Source: JAGOEF01 sp029564465 (GTDB lineage: Bacteria > Bacteroidota > Bacteroidia > Bacteroidales > ML635J-15). From it: a DNA stretch of 6,178 nt. A model generated the notes under the pieces. The model had not been told where the DNA came from. It made no database searches and saw only the letters and a program-made list of their open reading frames with translations. The stretch lies in the NCBI GenBank assembly GCA_029564465.1, contig JAKQPY010000266.1, positions 1 to 6,178 on the forward strand, read 5' to 3'. The position numbers and the translations under genes are program-made. Positions 1 to 5,434 of the stretch are shown piece by piece; positions within the stretch are counted from its first letter, which is position 1, and the number at the start of each line of letters is the position of its first letter.

Positions 1-122
1 CCCTGGCGGCCTTTTTTCGAGCGCAAATAATTCAACAATGTGGTTGAAGGTTGTAGTCCGCAAGAATCCTCATCGAGCGTTTCGATTTTTCCCCTAAAAA
101 CAAACCGGACACTTTGACTCAT
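1..122 (-). CDS. Xanthine dehydrogenase small subunit-like protein (XdhA-like), N-terminal fragment
   Basis: The first 40 codons of a gene leaving the window at base 1. I read M-S-Q-S-V-R-F-V-F-R-G-K-I-E-T-L, an acidic stretch, then PSTTLLNYLRSKKGRQ; the next two bases (GG) force a glycine. This matches the N-terminus of the plant-type [2Fe-2S] domain of molybdenum hydroxylases: a strand 'I.F.LNG' followed by 'PTTTLLdYLR...G..GTKEGC', with the cluster cysteines just beyond the edge. In such enzymes the small subunit carries the [2Fe-2S] clusters and usually FAD, and passes electrons from the molybdopterin subunit during purine (hypoxanthine/xanthine) oxidation. The start is firm: an in-frame TAA lies two codons upstream (126-128) and no other ATG fits. 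There is no Shine-Dalgarno sequence, as is usual in Bacteroidota. Alternatives are the iron-sulfur subunit of an aldehyde, nicotinate or CO dehydrogenase relative; 40 residues cannot decide. It lies 80 bp downstream of the amidase gene on the same strand. Confidence 0.66.
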   Translation of the reverse strand, partial: MSQSVRFVFRGKIETLDEDSCGLQPSTTLLNYLRSKKGRQ

Positions 123-202
123 TGTTTAAGTATTTATTTCACCTTTTCCCATGTATAACATTTGCGAAAGCAGGGTTTATACAACCTGGTCATCAACCTG
201 AA
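123..202 (-). other. Short intergenic gap with stem-loop beside the amidase stop
   Basis: The 80-bp space between the amidase stop and the XdhA-like start. A perfect 7-bp inverted repeat (ATCAACC at 192-198, GGTTGAT at 208-214, 9-nt loop) spans the amidase stop codon. A weaker hairpin (CAGGG at 171-175 with AACCTG at 183-188) follows it on the minus strand. Neither is followed by a run of T, so this is not a classical intrinsic terminator. It could slow or end transcription, or protect the 3' end of the mRNA. I see no convincing promoter for the XdhA-like gene; the TATACATG read on the minus strand around 151-158 is only a poor match to a -7 element. Read-through from the amidase gene therefore cannot be excluded. 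Confidence 0.3.
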
Positions 203-451
203 TTACCGGTTGATTACAAGTTTTTCAACAAAACAACGCCCGCCGTTTATCAGTTTAACAAAATATAATCCACCGGCTACATCTAAACTAACTTTTATCT
301 GCTGGTTCCGGTCATATACAATAATACCCGAATCGTAAACAATGCTCCCATTAATACTCCAGATAATTAACTGACCATCTCCACTCATATCGCCGGTCTC
401 AAGCATAAATTCTCCCTGACTGGGATTCGGATACAAATGTATTTCGGAATT
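203..451 (-). other. T9SS type A C-terminal sorting domain of the amidase (residues about 1366-1447)
   Basis: The end of the protein shows the classic Por-secretion tail: IHLYPNPSQGEFMLE (the 'YPNP..g.f.l' motif) at 1369-1383, the strand LIIWSINGSIVYDSG at 1393-1407, then VAGGLYFVKLINGG at 1423-1436 (the 'G.Y.v.l..g' motif) and the closing EKLVINR. In Bacteroidota this domain directs periplasmic proteins through the type IX system, after which it is normally cut off and the protein is released or attached to surface lipopolysaccharide. Its presence means the amidase acts outside the outer membrane. Confidence 0.93.
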
Positions 452-3400
452 TGAAGTCTCCCGGGTGAAAACTCCCTGGGTTACCGTAATGTTGAATAAA
501 CAGGTATTGGTGCAATGGGTGACTTCATCGGTGTAATTATAAATTATATCGTATTCGCCGGGTTCAAAGGATTCCGGATCAAACGTATCTATTGTTCCGG
601 TAATGTAATTATAATAGTTGCCCCCTTCGGGAACCCCTCCATGTAAAACCAGCGGATCATCATCCTGCGATAGGGTAATATCGGCGGGACACGACACCAC
701 GGGCAGATTATTTACCGTAATCACATAGTTACAATTAATATCATTGTAGGTATAAGTTACCGTATGCTGTCCAACGCCCCAATATTCGGGTGAAAACTCG
801 CTAATACTTTCACCGTTAACAGTATAAACCCCATCAGGAGGAGTGGCTCCTTCGAGTACAAAAGTTGGCGCATCGATACAGACTCCAAAATCATCAGGGC
901 AATTAACGATGGTTTCGGAATACACATAGATAAAGAAATTGCACGTGCCCAAACAGCCTGTTCCCGGCACCTGGTATTGGTATGTAATTTCGTATGTTCC
1001 AATTCCAAGAGCCACCGGATCGAAAGTGGTGATAGCCGTACCGTCATAATAATATACACCGCCAGCCGGTAGCGCACCGGTAAGAGACAACGGGGCTGCT
1101 GTGTTTAAAATGTATATATTATCGGGGCAACCCATTTCCGGCAATGCATTTACAGTTATTGTGAAGCTGCACGACTGTGATTCCAGTAAATAATTGATTG
1201 TATGCATACCCGGGCCGGCTACTGCCGGATTGAAAACACCACCGGCAACTGCTGTACCGCTATAGCTTCCACCTGATGGGCTTGCACCATTCAATGCAAA
1301 TGGCGCCTCATCGGCACAGACCGAAATATCGTCGGGGCAAACGGGCACAACAACCGCCTTCACGCCATCTGAAACAGAAACATCACTATACAGCCCGGCT
1401 CCATTGAGCGCTTTTACACTGATATAATATATGGTTTCGGGCAAAAGGTTAAGGCCCGATTTTAGAAATGAATTATTCGTGCCATTCGCCGTCCAGTTCA
1501 CCAATTGCGTACCACCCGGGCTGGTTCCGATTGCATAATAATAGGCCGTAATTCCTGAATTCACATCGGTTGAGGCTGACCAATTCGCCGATAACTGGGT
1601 AAGGTTTTGGGTCAGGTCAATATCGGCAGCAGAGCCATCACAAAGATTTCCAACAGCCGACGGGGCTGTCCAGTCAACTTTCATGGACTGTTGTTCGTGC
1701 TCCGAAATGTTTTTGGCGGAATCCATAACCACCGAATACAGGCTGGCAGCATATAAATCCGGTGCGGTATTCTGATAGCGGATATCATCGGCAGAAGTAC
1801 CCATGTTCACATCGACAATGGCTGTCCTGCTGCGGTAAACCCGCAGGTTCTGTACCGAAAGCTGCGCATTCCCGCTACGGAACGAAATATAGTTACCCGT
1901 AGCATAAGGTTCCGGGTCTTTATATTCTCCAACCAAAGTATAATTCATGTACACATAGGTTTCGCCGGTGATACGATCGTAAACAATGCTTATGTGATAC
2001 CACTGCCCTGCAGCAATACTTATATCGTAGTACTTTTCGAGTGAAAACACATCGTTGGTAACTTTATAAAATTCGAGGTCCTGACTTTGAAGACGAAACC
2101 AGACAAAATAACCGTTGCCACGGTTGGGTAAGCTTGGGTTATCACTGAAAAAGTGAAATCCTACGCGCTTATTTACATTGGAGCCATCTATTCTCATGTC
2201 GAATTCATACAGATAACGGTTCGACAAATCGTGGCGGATATAGGTCCACAAGTTGGTATTACTCAAAGCTTCATCAGTTTGCGTCAATGCACCCGACTGA
2301 ACCGACCAACTACCGGTCTGCTGTGTCCATTCGGTGCCAATGGTCTGATCGAAGCCATTCGAAACAAACCCCCTTTCGGGATTCGACCCCCAGCGTGTTC
2401 CATCAAAATCTGATATGGAGTAAAATCCTTTTTCGATGCCGCTCAGGTTATCCAAATCATTTATGTTTACCTGAAAATCATCGGTATACCAGGGTTCGGT
2501 TGCAGCGAGTTCGGTTGCAGGCATATCCCAATCGACAAATACGTTTTTTGAAACACTTTCCGACCAGTTGTCTGCATTATCGACCAGCAAGCTGCGAATT
2601 CTGCCAGATTCCTGAGTGTGCGACGGACTTTCATAGCGTATGTCGGCATTCGCTGCATTGGCCGGAATCACCGTAACGGAATTACCCCGCGAAGTGTACA
2701 CTTTCACATCATCATATTCGGTTTGGCAGCCACCCGTACGTAACGAAATGGCATTTCCCGAGGTCAGAGGGGATGCGTCAGTTGCCGAAGCTGCAAGGGT
2801 ATCATCAACATAAACCGAAATCACACCGGTATTGGTGTTAAGTATAACTTTTACATCATACCAGATATCCGGATCAATTACAAAAGTCTCGGTAATATAC
2901 CAGGCACCGGTAGCTGCGTAAGAGTTGTCGAGATACTTGTAAATCTGAACTGTATTGGCATCTGCCCGCAGATATACCATATAGGAATTGCCACGCCCGG
3001 TACCCGCTGGGTCACTGCAAAAAAAGTGCATACCCGAACGGCGGTCGCTGCCACTTCCCGAGATTTTCTGCTGCCAGTGATACAGGTATATGTTTCCTGA
3101 TTGCTGGCTTAGGCTGGCATATAAGTTTGTATTTGTGCTGGTTTCATTCGATTGTTTCAGGTGACCGGAGTTGATTGTCCAGGTGCCTGAATTATTTGTC
3201 CAGTCAGGGTGAATGGCTGTTGAAAAGTTATCGTTAAAGAAACCCTTCGATGCATTGGCACGCCATTCGGTACCATTGTAATCCATAATCTGATAGAAAC
3301 TGTATTTCACGCCGGTACCTCCTGCATTATCTGCATCCGAAAAGGCAGCCTGAAAAACAGTATTATACCATTGACGGTCGGTTGTGATGGCTGTCGTGGG

Positions 3401-4546
3401 CGGTTCTGCATCCGAAGGCGTCGTGCAATCGGTAATAATTTGAGCTGTTTGAGTCCGCAAAGAGGATAATAATGCATACAGGGCATTTCCGGGACAAGTG
3501 GTTCCTCCCGGGTTTACATCCTTGTGTCCACAAATCCGGGGCAGGGTAATCCATTCGGTTCCGGCCTGATTGAGAATACTTGCTGAACTCAGCGGATCAA
3601 AGCCTTTGTAATCGTACCACCAGGCCAGAAATTCACAGCACTTCTGAATCTGCGGCTCAGTCGGGGCAGTGTTTACCGCATCGGAATTACCCAAAAAGTT
3701 CAACCCGATGGAATAGGTATTGGCATATCCGGCATGGGCAGCATGAACATCCTGATTCGGCAGGTTTGGATTATGCCTGCCCTGAAAAAAATTCCCGTAT
3801 TTGTCGAACAAATAATTGTAACCGATATCAGACCATCCATTGGTGTTCACGTGATAATTCCAGTAACTCCTTACGATGGCATATCCATCAGTATAAGAAT
3901 CAGGGCTGGCCCCGTGGTGAACCACCGTATGTGTGGGTGTACGGTAGGTTACAGTATAAGTTGGGTTATGACATGCATCGTATGACCCACACCATTCGGA
4001 ACGGGGAATTACTTCGGGGAATTCGGGGCAGGATTTCGCCCCAGATGCCACCGCATGATTATCCGCATCCACTCTGATATCATGGCTGATATCCATTAAC
4101 ACCATTTGAATTTCGGCTATGGTTTCGCCTTCGGGCGGATGAACATAAAACTCAACCGAGTCGTGAAGCCATTCGTCGATACCAAATAGCAAATCGGTGA
4201 AATACGCTCCGGTGGCAGTTTCTCCCGGCCGCGTGTATCCATCATCGGTTTTCCATTGCGACCAGCCCAAACCGGGTTTGTGAACCTTGTACACTACAGT
4301 ATATATGTTTGCCGGATAATTATTGGAAGCTGCCTGCCAGCCTATCGAAAAAGAGGTAAAAGGGATGGCCGTCTTTAGTTTATAACCGTAACCACCTTCG
4401 GAATTTTGCTGGAGCGGTTCGTCAATCCGAATCCGTATTAATGATGTCTCATCTTCGAAATGCTCGCTGAGCCGGGTGTACATAGTTTGGCTGTACGCTA
4501 AACCCAACACCGAAACAAAGCACAGTAGTGCGGTAAGCTTTTTCAT
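203..4546 (-). CDS. Large secreted T9SS-sorted N-acetylmuramoyl-L-alanine amidase (PGRP/Amidase_2) with lectin-like and repeat modules
   Basis: A 1447-residue exported protein. Residues 1-19 are a signal peptide (KK, hydrophobic core, A-Y-S before Q20). Residues 20-160 form a beta-rich domain. Residues 178-374 form a PGRP/Amidase_2 domain that would cleave the amide bond between N-acetylmuramic acid and L-alanine in peptidoglycan. Residues 381-674 and 675-960 are two related modules with concanavalin-like inserts. About 963-1066 is fibronectin type III-like, 1068-1357 holds four ~73-residue repeats (A-B-A-B), and about 1366-1447 is a T9SS sorting domain. The expected amidase residues are present: H210 (VVHHGA), Y243 (DIGYNYL), H341 (CGHKDV) and C351 (TTCPG). 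The start is fixed by the signal peptide and an in-frame TAA nine codons upstream with no ATG between. It is transcribed divergently from cutC. Likely location: outer surface or medium. Whether it attacks other bacteria, remodels the cell's own wall or feeds on murein is not shown. Family and export route are clear; the biological role is inferred. Confidence 0.93.
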   Translation of the reverse strand: MKKLTALLCFVSVLGLAYSQTMYTRLSEHFEDETSLIRIRIDEPLQQNSEGGYGYKLKTAIPFTSFSIGWQAASNNYPANIYTVVYKVHKPGLGWSQWKTDDGYTRPGETATGAYFTDLLFGIDEWLHDSVEFYVHPPEGETIAEIQMVLMDISHDIRVDADNHAVASGAKSCPEFPEVIPRSEWCGSYDACHNPTYTVTYRTPTHTVVHHGASPDSYTDGYAIVRSYWNYHVNTNGWSDIGYNYLFDKYGNFFQGRHNPNLPNQDVHAAHAGYANTYSIGLNFLGNSDAVNTAPTEPQIQKCCEFLAWWYDYKGFDPLSSASILNQAGTEWITLPRICGHKDVNPGGTTCPGNALYALLSSLRTQTAQIITDCTTPSDAEPPTTAITTDRQWYNTVFQAAFSDADNAGGTGVKYSFYQIMDYNGTEWRANASKGFFNDNFSTAIHPDWTNNSGTWTINSGHLKQSNETSTNTNLYASLSQQSGNIYLYHWQQKISGSGSDRRSGMHFFCSDPAGTGRGNSYMVYLRADANTVQIYKYLDNSYAATGAWYITETFVIDPDIWYDVKVILNTNTGVISVYVDDTLAASATDASPLTSGNAISLRTGGCQTEYDDVKVYTSRGNSVTVIPANAANADIRYESPSHTQESGRIRSLLVDNADNWSESVSKNVFVDWDMPATELAATEPWYTDDFQVNINDLDNLSGIEKGFYSISDFDGTRWGSNPERGFVSNGFDQTIGTEWTQQTGSWSVQSGALTQTDEALSNTNLWTYIRHDLSNRYLYEFDMRIDGSNVNKRVGFHFFSDNPSLPNRGNGYFVWFRLQSQDLEFYKVTNDVFSLEKYYDISIAAGQWYHISIVYDRITGETYVYMNYTLVGEYKDPEPYATGNYISFRSGNAQLSVQNLRVYRSRTAIVDVNMGTSADDIRYQNTAPDLYAASLYSVVMDSAKNISEHEQQSMKVDWTAPSAVGNLCDGSAADIDLTQNLTQLSANWSASTDVNSGITAYYYAIGTSPGGTQLVNWTANGTNNSFLKSGLNLLPETIYYISVKALNGAGLYSDVSVSDGVKAVVVPVCPDDISVCADEAPFALNGASPSGGSYSGTAVAGGVFNPAVAGPGMHTINYLLESQSCSFTITVNALPEMGCPDNIYILNTAAPLSLTGALPAGGVYYYDGTAITTFDPVALGIGTYEITYQYQVPGTGCLGTCNFFIYVYSETIVNCPDDFGVCIDAPTFVLEGATPPDGVYTVNGESISEFSPEYWGVGQHTVTYTYNDINCNYVITVNNLPVVSCPADITLSQDDDPLVLHGGVPEGGNYYNYITGTIDTFDPESFEPGEYDIIYNYTDEVTHCTNTCLFNITVTQGVFTRETSNSEIHLYPNPSQGEFMLETGDMSGDGQLIIWSINGSIVYDSGIIVYDRNQQIKVSLDVAGGLYFVKLINGGRCFVEKLVINR
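476..907 (-). repeat. A-B repeat pair 2 of the amidase (residues 1214-1357)
   Basis: This repeats the preceding pair. Unit A (1214-1283) starts CPDDFGVC and contains GATPPDGVYTVNG, FSPEYWGVGQHTVTYTY and NCNYVITVNNLP. Unit B (1284-1357) starts CPADITLS and contains GGVPEGGNYYNY, DTFDPESFEPGEYDIIYNY and C1345-x3-C1349. Cysteines sit at 1216, 1223, 1272, 1286, 1345 and 1349. Spacings within A (7 and 49) and from A to B (14) are identical to those in the first pair; the B spacing is 59 against 58. The pair ends just before the linker to the sorting domain, so the repeats probably form a rigid stalk next to the membrane-anchoring end. Confidence 0.8.
908..1345 (-). repeat. A-B repeat pair 1 of the amidase (residues 1068-1213)
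   Basis: Two ~73-residue beta repeats. Unit A (1068-1137) starts CPDDISVC and carries GASPSGGSYSG, GGVFNPAVAGPGMHTINY and SCSFTITVNALP. Unit B (1138-1213) starts CPDNIYIL and carries GALPAGGVYYYDG, TTFDPVALGIGTYEITYQY and the close pair C1198-x3-C1202. The shared core is C-P-D, then 'l.GA.P.GG.Y', then 'F.P...G.G.y.i.Y', then 'C.f.I.V'. This resembles the short Ig-like repeats found in tandem in Bacteroidota surface proteins, but I cannot give a firm family name. Cysteines are at 1070, 1077 and 1126 (A) and 1140, 1198 and 1202 (B). Confidence 0.8.
1349..1660 (-). other. Fibronectin type III-like domain (residues about 963-1066)
   Basis: This linker domain has typical FN3 landmarks: an initial P-S-A-V-G-N-L strand, L-S-A-N-W-S-A-S-T-D (the 'l.WsaptD' strand B), GITAYYYAIGTSPGGTQLVNW (strand C region), then LLPETIYYISVKALNGAGLYS, the classic 'L.p.t.Y.i.V.a.n.aG..S' ending. 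Such domains act as spacers or weak adhesive modules in secreted bacterial enzymes. It connects the lectin-like modules to the cysteine-containing repeats. Confidence 0.75.
1667..2524 (-). repeat. Module copy 2 of the amidase: Ig-like domain with concanavalin-like insert (residues 675-960)
   Basis: The second copy has the same order of landmarks as the first: EPWYTDDFQVNINDLDN, GIEKGFYSISDFDGTRWGSN, GFVSNGFDQTIGTEWTQQTG, SNTNLWTYI, RVGFHFFSDNP, NRGNGYFVWFRLQ, QWYHISIVYDRITGETYVYM, YISFRSGN, then the closing host strands DDIRYQN, LYSVVMDSAKNISE and VDWTAP. The jelly-roll insert spans about residues 726-906. The copies share motifs along their whole length but have diverged in most positions, so the duplication is old. 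The host domain is again interrupted at the same place, directly after the G-T-x-W segment, which argues that the whole nested unit was duplicated. Confidence 0.75.
2525..3406 (-). repeat. Module copy 1 of the amidase: Ig-like domain with concanavalin-like insert (residues 381-674)
   Basis: The first of two related ~290-residue modules. Its outer parts, residues 381-434 (PPTTAITTDRQWYNTVFQA, GTGVKYSFYQIMDYNGTEWRAN) and 619-674 (ADIRYES, GRIRSLLVDNADNWSE, VDWDMP), read as two halves of one Ig-like beta domain. Between them, residues 435-618 look like a LamG/concanavalin-type jelly roll: GFFNDNF, DWTNNSGTWTINSGHLKQ, NTNLYASL, SGMHFFCSDP, RGNSYMVYLRAD, IWYDVKVILNTNTGVISVYVDD, and AISLRTGG before the closing strand. 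Jelly rolls of this kind usually bind sugars; that role is inferred, and no binding residue can be named from sequence alone. Confidence 0.75.
3425..4015 (-). other. PGRP/Amidase_2 catalytic domain (residues 178-374)
   Basis: It begins with the family hallmark VIPRSEWCG (the PGRP 'iv.RseWG' strand). By comparison with T7 lysozyme and insect PGRP-LB, the zinc ligands are H210, H341 and C351, and the catalytic tyrosine is Y243 in DIGYNYLFDKYGNFFQGR. The segment AHAGYANTYSIGLNFLGN (270-287) matches 'AH..GyN..SIGI.flGnf'. T349, two residues before the zinc cysteine, is as in catalytic PGRPs rather than the Lys of T7 lysozyme. The H341-to-C351 interval is ten residues, against eight in PGRP-LB, because of an extra Pro-Gly-Gly-type stretch. 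Further cysteines (173, 186, 192, 303, 304, 339, 374) suggest disulfides, fitting an exported enzyme. With all ligands intact it should be an active zinc amidase, not a pure recognition protein. Confidence 0.9.
4067..4489 (-). other. N-terminal beta-rich domain of the amidase (residues 20-160)
   Basis: This is the mature N-terminus ahead of the catalytic domain. It is rich in aromatic and beta-branched residues, with FTSFSIGWQA near residue 63, a GWSQWKTDDGYTRPGE stretch at 94-109 and a strand IAEIQMVLMD at 143-152. The pattern 'V.VR....W..W' followed by a turn and strands resembles the beta-sandwich placed before the PGRP domain in many secreted bacterial amidases. A role in substrate positioning or wall binding is inferred; I cannot assign a named family. 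Confidence 0.5.
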
Positions 4547-4565
4547 GATGCTTGTATTTTGCCTT

Positions 4566-4596
4566 GCAATTTACGAATATTGAATCGAAATTCAAA
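4566..4596 (-). promoter_or_regulatory. Candidate Bacteroidota-type promoter for the amidase gene
   Basis: Read on the minus strand, TTTG (4596-4593) is followed after exactly 19 nt by TAAATTGC (4573-4566). The Bacteroidota primary sigma factor prefers TTTG near -33 and TAnnTTTG near -7, about 19-21 nt apart. The -33 box and spacing fit; the -7 box keeps TA and TT but loses the final TG. Transcription would start near 4559, leaving a short leader of roughly a dozen bases. There is no Shine-Dalgarno sequence before the ATG. Confidence 0.42.
4580..4595. repeat. Perfect 6-bp dyad in the divergent promoter region
   Basis: TTGAAT and ATTCAA are separated by CGAA, giving a 16-bp palindrome. It overlaps the spacer and three bases of the proposed -33 box of the amidase promoter, so it could be an operator for a dimeric regulator. 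In AT-rich intergenic DNA a dyad of this size can arise by chance, so the call is tentative. Confidence 0.3.
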
Positions 4597-4620
4597 GGAA
4601 TAAAGGATGTTGTGAAAAAT

Positions 4621-4648
4621 TTTGAGGTGCTGGTGAAAATTATATAAT
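4621..4648 (+). promoter_or_regulatory. Candidate promoter for the cutC-lipoprotein pair
   Basis: TTTGAG (4621-4626) precedes a perfect TATAAT (4643-4648) by 16 nt, 37 bp upstream of the cutC start. This is closer to the general -35/-10 pattern than to the Bacteroidota TTTG/TAnnTTTG pattern; TATCTTAG at 4661-4668 is a second -7-like candidate but has no TTTG at the right distance upstream. One or the other probably drives cutC and the overlapping downstream gene. No riboswitch-like structure or copper-box sequence was evident in the short leader. Confidence 0.33.
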
Positions 4649-4684
4649 CACATTTCTTTCTATCTTAGACAAAATTTTATCATC

Positions 4685-5434
4685 ATGCCTGTACTTGTCG
4701 AAGTATGTCTTGAGTCGGTTCAATCTGCATTAATTGCTGAAAAATCAGGGGTATCGCGTATTGAACTTTGCTCCGCACTGGATCTGGGGGGCATCACCCC
4801 GTCGCTGGGCCTGATTCGTTCGGTATGTGAGGCAGTGTCAATTCCTGTATTTGTACTGATACGTCCGCGTCAGGGAGATTTTGTCTATAACAGTTCGGAG
4901 CTTTCGCTGATGAACCGCGATATTGAGCTGGCTATCGAAGCCGGCGCTAAGGGAATCGTTTCGGGCGTCCTCGATGCCACAGGCAGTGTAAATAGTAAAG
5001 CCACGCAACAACTTATCCGGTCCAGCCATGGATTCCCTTTTACATTTCACCGGGCATTCGACCGCACAAACAACCCAATGTCGGCCCTATCAGCAATTAT
5101 TGAGCTTGGGGCTGACAGGATACTGACTTCGGGGCAGGCGTCCAATGTAAAAGCAGGTAGTGAGCTGATTCGTTCGCTCATCGAAAAGGCTGCAAACCAG
5201 ATTACCATCATGCCCGGGGGTGGACTGACTCCCGAAAATGTAGGTTGCATCCTTCAGGCCGGGGCAAGAGAAATTCACCTTTCGGCACGGGCACCTGTGT
5301 ACAATTCGATGAATGCAATCGCAAGCTCCGTAAAATTCAACCAGAACAACACAGACGAAAACCTGCACTACGAAACTTCTGAAACCATCCTAAAACAACT
5401 GTTCGAACAAATAAATAAATTTCAGTTCACATGA
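4685..5434 (+). CDS. cutC: CutC family protein (TIM barrel, annotated as copper homeostasis)
   Basis: A complete 249-residue CutC protein, essentially the length of E. coli CutC (248). Family signatures appear in order: VEVCLES (5-11, with E6 and C8), SRIELCSALDLGGITPS (24-40), IRPRQGDFVY (59-68), FHRAFD (121-126), ILTSGQ (146-151), GGGLTPENV (178-186) and EIHLSA (196-201). The fold is a TIM barrel with conserved Glu, Arg, Asp and His residues clustered in the barrel mouth, so it looks more like an enzyme than a metal chaperone. The copper role is doubtful: in E. coli the copper-sensitivity phenotype has been attributed to the MicL small RNA encoded within the 3' part of the gene. The protein has no signal peptide and should be cytoplasmic. 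The ATG follows an upstream in-frame stop (4634-4636) with no other ATG between. Its stop overlaps the next gene's start (ATGA), implying translational coupling. Family assignment is secure; the reaction is unknown. Confidence 0.94.
   Translation: MPVLVEVCLESVQSALIAEKSGVSRIELCSALDLGGITPSLGLIRSVCEAVSIPVFVLIRPRQGDFVYNSSELSLMNRDIELAIEAGAKGIVSGVLDATGSVNSKATQQLIRSSHGFPFTFHRAFDRTNNPMSALSAIIELGADRILTSGQASNVKAGSELIRSLIEKAANQITIMPGGGLTPENVGCILQAGAREIHLSARAPVYNSMNAIASSVKFNQNNTDENLHYETSETILKQLFEQINKFQFT

Noticed and set aside
1..30. Possible C-terminal tail of a plus-strand gene (PWRPFFERK then stop)
   Set aside because: Ten codons without a recognisable family. The minus-strand reading of the same bases gives a clear [2Fe-2S] N-terminal signature with a good start.
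192..214. Inverted repeat ATCAACC/GGTTGAT spanning the amidase stop as a Rho-independent terminator
   Set aside because: The stem is only 7 bp and is not followed by a T-run on the minus strand. Kept only as a note under the intergenic gap.
2153..2676. Plus-strand open frames of 86 and 129 codons across the second lectin-like module
   Set aside because: They overlap each other in different frames, match no family, and lie antisense to conserved module motifs shared by both copies.
3580..4077. A 165-codon plus-strand open frame opposite the amidase catalytic domain
   Set aside because: Its translation is rich in His, Arg, Ser and Asn with no domain pattern, and it lies fully antisense to a well-supported catalytic domain. 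It is a by-product of codon use.
5160..5434. A small RNA within the 3' part of cutC, as with MicL in E. coli
   Set aside because: I see no promoter-like sequence followed by a terminator hairpin here. The 3' end runs directly into the overlapping lipoprotein gene, so there is nothing to support one.
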